Assembly: GCF_014651855.1 (NCBI RefSeq)
Contig: NZ_BMXR01000011.1
Coordinates: 62,001 to 126,000, forward strand
Direction: 5' to 3'
Source: Saccharospirillum salsuginis
Lineage (GTDB): Bacteria; Pseudomonadota; Gammaproteobacteria; Pseudomonadales; Natronospirillaceae
Length of the DNA: 64,000 nt
A program made the translations under genes and the position numbers. Positions 50,662 through 60,455 of this stretch are shown here, in pieces (position 1 is the first letter of the stretch; every line of letters begins with the position of its first letter). The notes under the pieces were generated by a model. It was given only the letters and a program-made list of their open reading frames with translations. It searched no databases and was not told the origin of the DNA.

Positions 50662-51591
50662 ATGCAAAAGTTGAATTTCCTGGTCGCCGACGACGCCGGC
50701 TTCATCCGCGATCTGGTCAAACGGGCCTTGAAGAGCCAATTCACTCAATGTCAGATCGACGAAGCGATCAATGGACGTAAAGCCCAATCGCTGATGAGCC
50801 GGAACCGTTACGACCTCATCCTGTGCGATTGGGAAATGCCGGAAATGTCCGGCCTGGAAGTGTTGGAATGGTGTCGGTCGCGGGAAGCCGAAGAGGGGTT
50901 GGACAAGACTCCATTCATCATGGTGACCAGCCGGGGTGACAAGAGCCATGTGGTCAAGGCGGTCGAGGCCGGGGTTAACGACTACATCGGTAAACCGTTC
51001 AGCAACGACCAGTTCCTGAAAAAGGTATTCAAGGCACTGTCGGTGAACCATCGGGAGCTGATCCGTTCGATCCTCAAGGGCCGTTCGGCCATGGCCGGCA
51101 AGCCTTCGTCCGGTTTGGGCGGAGATTCGGCCAGCCTGTTGACCGGCGGGCGCGCTGAACCGTCGACGGCCCCCTCCCGTCCCGCCGCGAGCAGCGACAC
51201 GGCGAGTCTGTTGACCGCCGGCTCACCCAGTTCAAAACTGTCTCAGAAGAGTCCGGATAAATCAGCCGCTCGTAAATATCAGAGCAAGGTCATGTTGCGC
51301 TCGCCCAAGGCCAACTGGAGCGGCCAGGTGCGCAAACTGACGTTGACCGAAATCGTTGTGAGAATCACCTTCGACGAGGTGCCGCCGCCGGGCTTGCTGG
51401 ATCAGGTGGTGGTCGATCTTCAGGTGTCGGACAGCGTCGAGGACATCGCGCGCATCAACGGCTTTATTACCCAGTTGGCACTGCAGGAGGCGTCGCTGGA
51501 CTGCCGGGCGGCGTCGATCAGCGTGAAGTTCGTGGATGACGACCCGGACAAGATGGCGATATTAAGCCGATTGGTCACCGGAAACGGTTGA
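50662..51591 (+). CDS. Response regulator with C-terminal PilZ-like domain
   Basis: A 309-residue protein. Residues 5-125 form a receiver domain with Asp56 (LILCDWEMPEMSG) as phosphorylation site, a serine in VTSRGD and Lys111 in YIGKPF. A Ser/Pro/Gly-rich linker (140-210) contains a near repeat, DSASLLTGG and DTASLLTAG. The C-terminal 100 residues resemble a degenerate PilZ domain but lack an obvious RxxxR cyclic-di-GMP motif. The partner kinase is unknown; PhoR, convergent and overlapping by 30 bp, has its own partner. Confidence 0.75.
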   Translation: MQKLNFLVADDAGFIRDLVKRALKSQFTQCQIDEAINGRKAQSLMSRNRYDLILCDWEMPEMSGLEVLEWCRSREAEEGLDKTPFIMVTSRGDKSHVVKAVEAGVNDYIGKPFSNDQFLKKVFKALSVNHRELIRSILKGRSAMAGKPSSGLGGDSASLLTGGRAEPSTAPSRPAASSDTASLLTAGSPSSKLSQKSPDKSAARKYQSKVMLRSPKANWSGQVRKLTLTEIVVRITFDEVPPPGLLDQVVVDLQVSDSVEDIARINGFITQLALQEASLDCRAASISVKFVDDDPDKMAILSRLVTGNG

Positions 51592-52889
51592 CGGTTGGGT
51601 CACCGGCAGCACCCGGTCGGCCGGGAAGCAGCAGGTGAAGACGGAGCCTTTGCCGGGTGTGCTTGAGACATCCAGATGGCCCTGGTGGTGCTGCAGAATG
51701 TGTTTGACGATGGCCAGCCCCAGCCCGGTGCCGCCGCGTTCGCTGGAACGGCTCGGGTCGACCCGGTAGAAGCGCTCGGTCAATCGCGGGATATGACGGG
51801 AGTCGATGCCGATGCCGTCGTCGCGTACCGATATGAACCCGCCCGCGGTTGATTCGTGCCATTGCAGCTGGATATGGCTGCCGTCCGGGCTGTAGTTGAC
51901 CGCGTTGTAGACCAGGTTGCTCACCGCCGAACGCAACTCCTTAGGATCCCCCTGCAAGGCGGCTTCGCTGTCGATCCGGACCTCGATCCGATGATCCCGA
52001 TCCTGGGACAGGTCACGCGCATCCTGGGCGATGGACTCAAGCAGTTCGGCCACATTTACCCGCTGGCGAACCGAGTGTTGTACTTCCGCTTCCAACCGGG
52101 TCAGCACCAGCAGGTCGTTGACCAGGTTTTCCATGCGCTGGGTCTGGTTGTTCATGTTGCCCAGCGCTTTTTGAAACGCCGGCGGCAGGTCTTCCCCGAA
52201 ATCGAGAATCGATTCCAGATACCCCTTCAGAACGGTCAGGGGCGTTTTCAGTTCATGGCTGGCGTTGGCGACGAAGTCCTGCCGCATCTGTTCCAGTTGC
52301 TTGATCCGGGTGGTGTCCCGCATCAGCAGCAGCCGCTCGCCCTTGCCGTAGATGGTCATCGAGATGTCGATGTAACGATCCGGGAAGGCCGGGTTTTCCA
52401 ACTGGATGTTCTCGCGCACTTCCCGCTTGTTGTAGAACTTGAGAAAGGCCGGTTCGCGCAGCAGGTTGACCAGCAATTGCCCCTCGTCCTGGGGTCTGAG
52501 TTTGAGCAGCTCCCGGGCGGACTGGTTCCACCATTGGATGGCGCCCTCCCGATCCAGCAGGATGACCCCGTCGCGAAGGGCTTCGGTGGACCGCTGGACG
52601 CGGCTGATGACGTTGCGGTAATGGCGGACTTTCTTGCGGTGGTTGCGTTGCACGCTGTAGAGATGATCGAACACCATGCCCCAGAGCCCCTGGGCGTCCG
52701 GCGGTTCCGCCTTGGCGCCTTTCTGCAGCCAGACGATCAGCCGGCCCTGCTGGTACAACTGCCAGCCGAGCACAAAGCCCGTGGCCAGGAACAGCGCCAG
52801 CCAGACCTGTCCGACCCAGAGCCCGAGGAGAGCGGAGGCGGACAGGAACAGGAGGAGATTGCGGTAGTAAGGGCGACGGATGTCTCGAA

Positions 52890-52893
<4 letters not shown>
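51562..52893 (-). CDS. phoR: Phosphate sensor histidine kinase PhoR
   Basis: A 443-residue inner-membrane kinase. Two N-terminal hydrophobic segments (about 10-40), a basic linker, a PAS domain (95-200), HisKA with phospho-acceptor His in ANASHELKTPLTV, and HATPase with N, G1 and G2 boxes (NAVNYSP, DDGIGI, GGTGLGLAI). It has almost no periplasmic loop, as is usual for PhoR, which senses phosphate through Pst and PhoU. The start overlaps the phoB stop by 4 bp. Confidence 0.95.
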
Positions 52894-53597
<704 letters not shown>

Positions 53598-53626
53598 CGT
53601 TAACTCCCGATGTCAGTGTTGCGACC

Positions 53627-53660
53627 ATTTAACGTTGCAACGATGACAGGAGTGTTACAG
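53627..53660 (-). promoter_or_regulatory. Pho box and -10 of phoBR
   Basis: Minus strand CTGTAAC-ACTC-CTGTCAT (53643-53660), 11-bp period, then exactly 10 bp to the -10 TTAAAT (53627-53632). It has the same geometry as the pstS promoter. Confidence 0.88.
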
Positions 53661-53705
53661 TTTTCACTGTATTGTCAAAATTGGTGGTATTGGTCCGCGC
53701 CGGCT

Positions 53706-53800
53706 GCGGGGTAGACTCCTGCGGGGTCGCCGTGAACCCGTCCATGGGGGCTTAACTTCGGCATCCATGCCTCAGATATCCCCGCACGAGCCTAACCCGC
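53706..53800 (-). repeat. Repeat family C, copy 7
   Basis: The arms 53706-53726 and 53780-53800 pair over 21 bp with about three mismatches. On the minus strand the core has hairpin GGCAT-GG-ATGCC, GTTAAGCC, CCCATGGACGGG and TTCACGGCGACCCC. It sits between the ubiA 3' end and the phoB promoter, with the GGA strand in the sense of both. Confidence 0.88.
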
Positions 53801-53834
53801 ATCCGTCGCTCACAACGGTGGCAAATCACGTACC

Positions 53835-53944
53835 GTAGGGTGGGCACCGCCCACCAATGTTGTGGCCTCAACAACCGGCGATTGGCAAAGGTCGGTATTC
53901 CGGCGGTCCCTTCTCCTTCCAATGGTGGGCTGTGCCCACCCTAC
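53835..53944. repeat. Repeat family A, inverted pair, copy 2
   Basis: The left arm GTAGGGTGGGCACCGCCCA... (53835-53856) and the right arm ending TGTGCCCACCCTAC (53923-53944). It ends 18 bp before the ubiA stop codon. Confidence 0.85.
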
Positions 53945-53961
53945 AAACTGGCGTGTACCCG

Positions 53962-54825
53962 TCACCCAAACACCGCCAAATCCAAAACCGCCCCGACAAA
54001 CAACGCCATTCCGGCCCAATGGTTGTTCAAAAACGCCTTGAAACACGGGTCCCGCTCACGGCTGCGAATCAACCACTGCTGGTACAGGAAGCAACACCCG
54101 GCCACGGCCAGGCCCAACCCCCAAAACACACTCAAGCCGGCTTGAATGCCCAGCATCAACCAACTCACCCAGGTCAAACTCTGCAGTACACCGACCATGA
54201 TCCGGTCGGCGTCGCCGAACAGGATGGCGGTGGATTTGATGCCGATCTTGAGGTCGTCGTCGCGGTCGACCATGGCGTAGAGGGTGTCGTAGTGGACGGT
54301 CCAGAGGATGTTGGCGGTGTACAGCAGCCAGGTGACTTCGGTCATCGGCGCTTCGACGGCGGTGTAGGCCATGGGGATGGCCCAGGAGAAGGCGGCGCCG
54401 AGGAAGACCTGGGGCAGGTAGGTGTAACGCTTCATGAACGGGTAGAGTGAGGCGAGAAAGAGGCCGCCGAAGGACATGTAGACGGTGGTGCGGTTGGTGA
54501 ACAGCACGAGTACGAAGGCGCCGAGGGCGAGTGCGGCGAACAGGATGAGGGCTTCGCGTTCGCTGACCAGGCCGACGGCGAGCGGGCGTTGTTTGGTGCG
54601 TTTGACGTGGCCGTCGAGGTTGCGGTCGGCGTAGTCGTTGATGACGCAGCCGGCGCTGCGCATCGCCGCGGTGCCGAGCACGAAGATGACGATCAGGTGG
54701 AGCGGCGGTATGCCTTCGGCGGCGAGCCAGAGTGCCGTGAGCGTGGGCCAGAGCAGCAGGTAGATGCCGATGGGACGGTCAAGACGGGTCAGTTTCAGAT
54801 AGTGTGGAAAGGCGTTGGTGTTCAT
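53962..54825 (-). CDS. ubiA: 4-hydroxybenzoate polyprenyltransferase
   Basis: A 287-residue inner-membrane enzyme with about eight or nine membrane segments. The two Asp-rich motifs are NDYADRNLDGHVKRTKQRPLA (short: NDYADRNLD) and DRDDDLKIGIKSTAI, which bind Mg-diphosphate. It attaches the polyprenyl tail to 4-hydroxybenzoate in ubiquinone synthesis. The start lies 47 bp inside the end of ubiC, so translation is coupled. Confidence 0.96.
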   Translation of the reverse strand: MNTNAFPHYLKLTRLDRPIGIYLLLWPTLTALWLAAEGIPPLHLIVIFVLGTAAMRSAGCVINDYADRNLDGHVKRTKQRPLAVGLVSEREALILFAALALGAFVLVLFTNRTTVYMSFGGLFLASLYPFMKRYTYLPQVFLGAAFSWAIPMAYTAVEAPMTEVTWLLYTANILWTVHYDTLYAMVDRDDDLKIGIKSTAILFGDADRIMVGVLQSLTWVSWLMLGIQAGLSVFWGLGLAVAGCCFLYQQWLIRSRERDPCFKAFLNNHWAGMALFVGAVLDLAVFG

Positions 54826-55330
54826 AGCGAATCAAGTCTTCCAGAAAAAATTCGGTAACCATCAGCGGCTGGCCCTGGAACCAGTAGCGGGCTCGTCGAC
54901 CCCAGCCGACGGGTGTTTCGGCGACCTGCAGATTGTCCTTGGTGACCCCGGGGGTGGTAAAGAGCAATTCGCCGAGCGGACGGCCGCCCAGCCGGGTGAG
55001 CTGGCCGAGGCCACTGCGCAGGCTGTGTTCGGGGACCAGGGTGTGGGCCATGACCCAGGGACGGTCGCCGTCGCAGAGGCGCACCTTGCGCGACCAGTAG
55101 CGCCGGGCGCCTGTGCCGGAATCAAGACCGGCCACCGGCGGATTGACCAGCAGGTGGCGTTCGTCGAGCACATCGACGCGGAATTCCGGGGAACGTTGGC
55201 GCAAAGCCTGGGTCAAACTGCCAGGCAGATGAATCCAGTAGCGGTAGGCCTGGGGTATCTTGGGCTGGGCCGAGGGCACTGGTTTCCATTGGTAATGGCG
55301 AGTATCGGGATCGAAATCCAAGGCGGTCAC
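54779..55330 (-). CDS. ubiC: Chorismate pyruvate-lyase
   Basis: A 183-residue cytoplasmic enzyme converting chorismate to 4-hydroxybenzoate and pyruvate, the first committed step of ubiquinone synthesis. RKVRLCDGDRPWVMAHTLVP holds the conserved active-site arginine and the substrate pocket; the C-terminal LMVTEFFLEDLI has the catalytic glutamate region. The product is used by UbiA, encoded by the overlapping downstream gene. It is divergent from the rubredoxin gene 246 bp away. Confidence 0.93.
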   Translation of the reverse strand: MTALDFDPDTRHYQWKPVPSAQPKIPQAYRYWIHLPGSLTQALRQRSPEFRVDVLDERHLLVNPPVAGLDSGTGARRYWSRKVRLCDGDRPWVMAHTLVPEHSLRSGLGQLTRLGGRPLGELLFTTPGVTKDNLQVAETPVGWGRRARYWFQGQPLMVTEFFLEDLIRYEHQRLSTLSETDPS

Positions 55331-55576
55331 GGAACGCTGGGGTTGAAGCGGCCAGTGTACTGGGGGCTCGGGGCGAATGCTAGGGAGCCCCGGGGGAATT
55401 GTGTGCAGGCGCCCGATCGCCCGTCTTGTCCGTCAGGTCAATAATCGACCTCGATATCGCCCTTATAGCTTGCTTTTGCCGGCGCCTGCCAGTAGTTTTT
55501 CCGGCCGTGTGGCCGGCAGCGAGGCCAGAACGAATCCATGGCCTCTGCGCATTCACCCACTGACTCGAGGATCGAC

Positions 55577-55741
55577 ATGAGAAAATGGCAATGCATTGTC
55601 TGCGGTTTTATCTATGACGAAGCCGAAGGGCTGCCCGAAGAGGGCATCGAGCCCGGTACGGCCTGGGAAGACATTCCCGAGGACTGGTTCTGCCCGGACT
55701 GCGGTGCCAGCAAAGACGACTTCGAGATGATTGAAATCTGA
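55577..55741 (+). CDS. Rubredoxin
   Basis: A 54-residue iron-sulfur-free single-iron protein: Cys6, Cys9, Cys39 and Cys42 (CIVC and CPDC) ligate iron, and WQCIVCGFIYDEAEG is the classic rubredoxin start. It carries electrons from the reductase encoded next to an alkane hydroxylase or to oxygen/peroxide-reducing enzymes. The ATG at 55577 follows GAGGATCG. Its stop TGA overlaps the reductase start by one base. Confidence 0.96.
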   Translation: MRKWQCIVCGFIYDEAEGLPEEGIEPGTAWEDIPEDWFCPDCGASKDDFEMIEI

Positions 55742-56904
55742 TGCCCAATTCAACCCAGCCAGCCCCGCTGATCATCGTCGGTTCCGGCCTGGCGGCCTAC
55801 ACCCTGGTGCGGGAATGGCGCAAGCAGGATCCGGACACCCCGCTGACCCTGATTACCGCCGATGACGGTGCCGGTTACTCCAAGCCGATGCTGTCGAACG
55901 CTCTGGGCAAGGGGCAGTCGCCGGACGACCTGATCCAGATGCCGGTCGACAAGGTCGCCGAACAGTATCGGGCCCGTATCCTGACCCATACCCGGGTGAC
56001 ACACATCGACCCGACCACCCAGACCCTGCAACTGGACAAGGGCGAAGCGCTCAGTTGGGGCCGGTTGGTCCTGGCCGTCGGCGCCGAGCCGATTCAGGCG
56101 CCTCTGGAAGGCGACGCCGTCGATCGGGTGATGAGCATCAACAACCGCCTCGATTTTCAGGCCTTTTACGAACGCCTGTCGGACCGCAAAAAGGTGGTCA
56201 TCATGGGCGCGGGGCTGATCGGCTGCGAATACGCCAACGACCTGGCCAGCGCCGGCTACCAGGTCGAGTTGGTGGCGCCCAGTGAGTCCTTGCTCACCGG
56301 GCTGGTCCCGGAGCAGGTCGGTCAGGCGCTGAAGGCGGAACTTGAAGCCCTGGGCGTTCGCTTCCATCTCGGCCCCCTGGTCAGCCGGGTGGACCGGGGC
56401 GAGGCGGATTCCCTGACCGTCAGCCTGACCAACGGCCAACAATTGAAAGCCGATGTCGTGCTGTCCGCCGTCGGCCTGCGCGCCAAGGTGGATCTGGCCC
56501 GGGCGGCGGGCCTGGAAGTGAACAGGGCGATCAAGGTTGATAAGTACTTACAAACCTCGAACCCCAATATTTATGCGCTTGGCGACTGCGCCGAGGTGGA
56601 AGGTCTCGTGCTGCAGTTTGTCATGCCGTTGATGAACGCGGCCCGGTCGCTGGCCAAAACACTGGCCGGTGAACGCACCCCGGTACACTGGCCGGCGATG
56701 CCGATTACCGTCAAAACGCCCGCCTGTCCTGTGATCGCGTACCCACCTCGGGGCGATGGGGCATGGCAAATTGACGGCGAGGGCGCTAATCTAGCGGCGG
56801 TGTGTCGTCAGGGCGATGCCGTCATCGGTTTCGCCTTAAGTGGCGATCGAATTAAAGAACGAAATACCTGGTTGAAAGCGGTCCCGCCGCTATTGGCAAC
56901 CTGA
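55741..56904 (+). CDS. NADH:rubredoxin reductase
   Basis: A 387-residue FAD enzyme with two Rossmann motifs: IVGSGLAAYTLVREWR at the N-terminus for FAD and IMGAGLIGCEYANDLA near 155 for NADH, and IYALGDCAEVEG for the flavin tail. It passes electrons from NADH to rubredoxin, encoded just before with a TGATG junction. No alkane hydroxylase is in the window, so the terminal acceptor is unknown. The pair could also serve oxidative-stress enzymes. Confidence 0.93.
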   Translation: MPNSTQPAPLIIVGSGLAAYTLVREWRKQDPDTPLTLITADDGAGYSKPMLSNALGKGQSPDDLIQMPVDKVAEQYRARILTHTRVTHIDPTTQTLQLDKGEALSWGRLVLAVGAEPIQAPLEGDAVDRVMSINNRLDFQAFYERLSDRKKVVIMGAGLIGCEYANDLASAGYQVELVAPSESLLTGLVPEQVGQALKAELEALGVRFHLGPLVSRVDRGEADSLTVSLTNGQQLKADVVLSAVGLRAKVDLARAAGLEVNRAIKVDKYLQTSNPNIYALGDCAEVEGLVLQFVMPLMNAARSLAKTLAGERTPVHWPAMPITVKTPACPVIAYPPRGDGAWQIDGEGANLAAVCRQGDAVIGFALSGDRIKERNTWLKAVPPLLAT

Positions 56905-56964
56905 AAACCCTCGCGTATGCTGAAAAAGTCTCGCGGAACACGATAACTCAAGAAGGATAGACCT

Positions 56965-57237
56965 ATGCGTAAACCTGAACTGGCTGCTGCGATTGCCGAG
57001 AAAGCGGACATCTCCAAAGAGAAGGCCAACGACGTTCTGAATGCCGTTCTGGATCAGATCACCGATACCGTGGCCAAGAAAGAATCCGTCACTCTGGTCG
57101 GTTTCGGCACCTTTGAAGCTCGCGCCCGTGCCGCCCGCACCGGCAAGAACCCCCAGACCGGCGAGAGCATCCAGATCCCGGCCAGCAACACCGTTGCCTT
57201 CAAACCGGGCAAAGCACTGAAAGACGCGGTCAACTGA
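56965..57237 (+). CDS. hupB: DNA-binding protein HU
   Basis: A 90-residue nucleoid protein. MRKPELAAAIAEKADISKEKA begins the helical body (short: MRKPELAAAIAEKA), and GFGTFEARARAARTGKNPQT is the start of the DNA-binding beta arms, with the intercalating proline in IQIPAS. It bends DNA and compacts the nucleoid. The ATG follows AAGGATAG. A strong terminator follows. Many HU genes sit next to lon, but here it is next to rubredoxin reductase. Confidence 0.95.
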   Translation: MRKPELAAAIAEKADISKEKANDVLNAVLDQITDTVAKKESVTLVGFGTFEARARAARTGKNPQTGESIQIPASNTVAFKPGKALKDAVN

Positions 57238-57286
57238 TCCGGTTCCCGGTATTCGCCCGGGAGGATTTACCGATTTAACGTCAAGA

Positions 57287-57312
57287 AACGGGGCCCAGTG
57301 CCCCGTTTTTTG
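57287..57312 (+). terminator. Rho-independent terminator of HU
   Basis: AACGGGGC-CCAGT-GCCCCGTT followed by TTTTG, 50 bp after the stop codon. Confidence 0.93.
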
Positions 57313-57405
57313 TTGTCTGGCGCATGAATGCCCGATAGTCCTTGGCAGGCACGTGTCCGGTCGCCAAGATGCGCACTTCTTGATCCTGACTCCGGGAACA
57401 TCCTA

Positions 57406-57774
57406 ATGAAGCTTCGACTCCTGCTCTGGTTGATGGCCTTGCGCTTTCGCCGCGCCATTCGCCGCAATGCCTCCTTTCGGGACTATCTGCAAGACAACAA
57501 TCGCACCATTCAGTTCACCACCGAACGGCAACGCGTCGCGCGCTACCTCGCGTTTCGCGATCAGACACTGCGCAGCCGGGCGCGGGAGCTGGACAGCGCC
57601 GACGTCACGCTGCGTTTCGCCAGCGCCGGCATCGGTTTTCGCACCCTCTGGGCCATGGCGACCGGTAAGGACAAAAACGCCGTAATGCGTGCCATCCAGG
57701 ACAAGGAACTGACCGTCGAGGGCGACCCGATGGTGTTGATGTGGTTTCAGAAGAGTGTGAAATATTTGCGCTGA
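57406..57774 (+). CDS. SCP2-like small protein
   Basis: A 122-residue protein with an N-terminal hydrophobic segment (KLRLLLWLMALRF) and a basic stretch, then a region with the sterol-carrier-protein-2 pattern DVTLRFASAGIGFRTLWAMATGKD and AVMRAIQDKELTVEGDPMVLMWF (short: ELTVEGDPMVLMWF). It may bind a lipid at the membrane. The ATG at 57406 has only a weak ribosome site (GGGAAC). It ends 10 bp before a family F repeat. Confidence 0.7.
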   Translation: MKLRLLLWLMALRFRRAIRRNASFRDYLQDNNRTIQFTTERQRVARYLAFRDQTLRSRARELDSADVTLRFASAGIGFRTLWAMATGKDKNAVMRAIQDKELTVEGDPMVLMWFQKSVKYLR

Positions 57775-57783
57775 GCCAGGCGT

Positions 57784-57855
57784 GTCGCGCACGGCGCCGG
57801 ATGCGGACCATGCGCTCCTACCTATCCACCCGTAGGAGCGCACTCCGTGCGCGAC
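57784..57855. repeat. Repeat family F, nested perfect hairpins
   Basis: Two perfect 11-bp pairs are nested: GTCGCGCACGG/CCGTGCGCGAC (57784-57794, 57845-57855) and TGCGCTCCTAC/GTAGGAGCGCA (57811-57821, 57832-57842). GTAGGAGCGCA...GTGCGCGAC-type repeats occur, from memory, in many gammaproteobacteria. It lies between convergent genes and could also stop or shield transcripts. Confidence 0.85.
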
Positions 57856-57858
57856 CCC

Positions 57859-58344
57859 TCAAACATACCCCAACGGCAAATCCGTTTTGTCCACCACCCG
57901 CCGCAACACGAAGCTCGAATGCACACCGGACACCCCGGGAATGCGGGTGATTCGATTCAGCAACAGCTCCTGAAACACGTCCATGTCCGGCACCACCGCC
58001 TTCAGCATATAGTCCGCGTCGTGCCCGGTGATCAGGTAACACTCCTGGATTTCCGGACATTCTTCGATCCGCTTTTGAAACTCTTCGAACCGCTCGGGAA
58101 TGTGACGGTCCATGCTGATCAGAATGATGGCTGTCAGCGACAGACCCAGTTTTTTACGTTCCAGCAGGGTGACCCGTTTCAGGATGACGCCCGCCTCCTC
58201 GAGCGCGCGTACCCGGCGCAGACAGGGCGACGGCGACAACCCGACCCGCTCCGCCAGTTCCTGGTTGGTGAGTCCGCCGTCCTGTTGCAAACATTCCAGG
58301 ATCCGGCGGTCGATCTTATCGATTCTGACCAGTTTTTCCGACAT
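57859..58344 (-). CDS. Lrp/AsnC-family regulator
   Basis: A 161-residue regulator close to Lrp: helix-turn-helix TNQELAERVGLSPSPCLRRVRALEEAGVI (short: LAERVGLSPSPCLRRVRAL) and an RAM ligand domain with ECYLITGHDADYMLKAVV. It is probably a global or leucine-responsive regulator, which fits the leucine-biosynthesis gene divergent from it. Start ATG 58344 has no clear ribosome site. The name lrp is possible but not assigned because several paralogues share these motifs. Confidence 0.85.
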   Translation of the reverse strand: MSEKLVRIDKIDRRILECLQQDGGLTNQELAERVGLSPSPCLRRVRALEEAGVILKRVTLLERKKLGLSLTAIILISMDRHIPERFEEFQKRIEECPEIQECYLITGHDADYMLKAVVPDMDVFQELLLNRITRIPGVSGVHSSFVLRRVVDKTDLPLGYV

Positions 58345-58589
58345 GATGAAATAAATAGCCTATATAGTTAAATTTACAGATAGATAATAGCGCAATCGAT
58401 GCAATAAAAGCCAAATTCGCAAACACCTTGCGGGCATTTCGAAATAAACTGTTAATCGTTGCTCAGGCAGTCGGGCGCTATCCCGTCCCACTGTCCGTCA
58501 TGGCCCGGCCCACAAGGCCGGGCATCGCACGCGGTTACCCCTCCGCGGCCGAGCCGGTCAGCTCCCGGATACCCTCCGAGAACTGATCC

Positions 58590-58630
58590 TGGCGGGATTG
58601 AGCCTCGCTCGCCCGCCACTCTCTTTTATT
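58590..58630 (+). terminator. Attenuator-like terminator in the leuA leader
   Basis: TGGCGGG (58590-58596) pairs with CCCGCCA (58612-58618), with an inner GAGC-CTC-GCTC stem, followed by CTCTCTTTTATT. It lies 70 bp before leuA and after no upstream gene on this strand, so it would act within the leuA leader. A further perfect stem GCCCGGCC/GGCCGGGC is at 58503-58523. The remaining 58345-58500 is AT-richer promoter DNA. No leucine-rich leader peptide was found. Confidence 0.5.
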
Positions 58631-58699
58631 CCTGATCGCATTCAAATCGATCGATTCATGTGCATCGACATCGGCTAAACAGGCCCAAAGGACCCGAAC

Positions 58700-60397
58700 A
58701 TGAGCTTTGACCACCGCAAATACCGCCCCTTCGCCCCGATCCGCAAAACCGACCGCCGTTGGCCCGATCGCCTGATCGAGCAGGCGCCCTTGTGGTGCGC
58801 GGTCGATCTACGGGACGGCAATCAGGCGCTGGTCAAGCCGATGAACGTCACCCAGAAACAGCAGCTGTTCGACCTGCTGGTCGACTGCGGCTTCAAGCAG
58901 ATCGAGATCGGATTCCCGGCCGCGAGCCAGCCGGATTTCGACTTCTGCCGCAAGCTGATCGAGGAAGACCGGATCCCCGACGACGTCACCATCCAGGTGC
59001 TGACCCAGGCGCGTCCGGAACTGATCGAGCGTACCTACGAAGCGTTGGATGGCGCACCGCGCGCGATCGTTCACGTGTACAACTCCACCTCCACGGTGCA
59101 GCGGGAGCAGGTGTTCGAGAAAGACCGTGAGGGCATCAAGGCCATTGCCGTGCGCGGCGCCGAGGAAGTCAAACGTCATGCCGCACGCTTCCCGGATACG
59201 GACTGGACCTTCCAGTATTCCCCGGAAAGCTTCACCGGCACCGAACTCGACTACGCCGTCGAAGTGATCGACGCCGTCAACGCCGTCTGGGAACCGCAGA
59301 ACGGCCAAAAGGTCATCATCAACCTGCCGGCCACGGTCGAGATGGCGACGCCCAATATCTTTGCCGACCAGATCGAGTGGGTCTGCGACCGTGTACAGCA
59401 CCGCGAGCACTTCCTGATCAGCCTGCACACGCACAACGACCGGGGCTGCGGCGTGGCCGCGGCCGAATTGGGCGTCATGGCCGGCGCCGATCGCATCGAA
59501 GGCACCCTGCTCGGCAACGGCGAGCGCACCGGCAACATGGACCTGGTGACCATGGCGATGAACCTCTATTCCCAGGGCATCGACCCGGAACTGGATTTGT
59601 CCGACATGGCGCGCATCATTCGCACCGTCGAGTACTGCACCGAGATTGAAGTGCACCCGCGTCATCCCTACGCCGGTGAGCTGGTGTTCACGGCCTTCTC
59701 CGGCAGCCACCAGGACGCCATCCGCAAGTGCCTGAACAAGCGCGCCGAGGACGACGTCTGGAACGTCGCTTACCTGCCGATCGATCCGTCCGACCTGGGT
59801 CGTCGTTATGAGGAGGTCGTGCGCATCAACAGCCAGTCCGGCAAGGGCGGCGTCGCCCACGTTCTGGAGCGCGACTACGACATCACCCTGCCGCGTTGGT
59901 TGCAGATCGACTTCGCCAAGGTGGTGCAGCGCGCCGCCGAAGCCAGCGGCGACGAGATCAACTCCCAGGGCATCCACCGCCTGTTCAACTCCGAATATTT
60001 GGCCATCCCCAACGGCTGGCGGCTGCATACCTACGACCTGCACCGCACCGATGACGGTGTCGAGGCCCAGGTCAATTTCGGCGAGTCGGACCAACAGTCC
60101 CTGTTGCAGGGCTACGGTCAGGGCGCGGTCGAAGCTGTGGCCCAGGCGCTGGAACAGCGCTTTAGCCTGACCCTGAAAGTCGACGCCTACGACGAATTCG
60201 CCTTGAGCGAGGGCACCAACGCCAACGCCCTGGCGTGCATCAAAGTCATGGTCAACGACGCCCCGGTCACCGCCGCCGCCCTGGCCGAGGACACCTCCAC
60301 GGCTACGCTGCAGGCGCTGTTGACCGCTGTCGGCCGCTTCCAGACCGCCAGCGAGACGGCCAAACAAGCCGCGGGCGTTGAAGCACCGGCCCTGTAA
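58700..60397 (+). CDS. leuA: 2-isopropylmalate synthase
   Basis: A 565-residue enzyme condensing acetyl-CoA with 2-oxoisovalerate, the first step of leucine synthesis. WCAVDLRDGNQAL is the metal and substrate motif, SLHTHNDRGCG the conserved HxH metal site, and GNGERTGNMDLVTMAMNLYSQG (short: GNGERTGNMDLV) the third signature. The C-terminal 130 residues form the leucine-feedback domain. It is of the longer LeuA type starting FAPIRKTDRRWP. The other leu genes are not adjacent. The Lrp-type regulator is divergent. Confidence 0.96.
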   Translation: MSFDHRKYRPFAPIRKTDRRWPDRLIEQAPLWCAVDLRDGNQALVKPMNVTQKQQLFDLLVDCGFKQIEIGFPAASQPDFDFCRKLIEEDRIPDDVTIQVLTQARPELIERTYEALDGAPRAIVHVYNSTSTVQREQVFEKDREGIKAIAVRGAEEVKRHAARFPDTDWTFQYSPESFTGTELDYAVEVIDAVNAVWEPQNGQKVIINLPATVEMATPNIFADQIEWVCDRVQHREHFLISLHTHNDRGCGVAAAELGVMAGADRIEGTLLGNGERTGNMDLVTMAMNLYSQGIDPELDLSDMARIIRTVEYCTEIEVHPRHPYAGELVFTAFSGSHQDAIRKCLNKRAEDDVWNVAYLPIDPSDLGRRYEEVVRINSQSGKGGVAHVLERDYDITLPRWLQIDFAKVVQRAAEASGDEINSQGIHRLFNSEYLAIPNGWRLHTYDLHRTDDGVEAQVNFGESDQQSLLQGYGQGAVEAVAQALEQRFSLTLKVDAYDEFALSEGTNANALACIKVMVNDAPVTAAALAEDTSTATLQALLTAVGRFQTASETAKQAAGVEAPAL

Positions 60398-60425
60398 CAA
60401 GGTTTTATACCCCGTCTTTTGTTGA

Positions 60426-60455
60426 ATGAGCGGCGTTCAGTCGCTCATACCTTTC
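60426..60455 (+). terminator. Rho-independent terminator of leuA
   Basis: ATGAGCG (60426-60432) pairs with CGCTCAT (60442-60448), followed by a pyrimidine-rich ACCTTTCTTCTTTC. Confidence 0.7.

Noticed and set aside
58500..58586. 28-codon frame before leuA considered as a leader peptide
   Set aside because: No ribosome site and no leucine codons; kept only as a remark in the attenuator finding.
58808..60400. 530-codon antisense frame in leuA
   Set aside because: Shadow of a well-conserved gene; residue composition is typical of reversed GC-rich codons.
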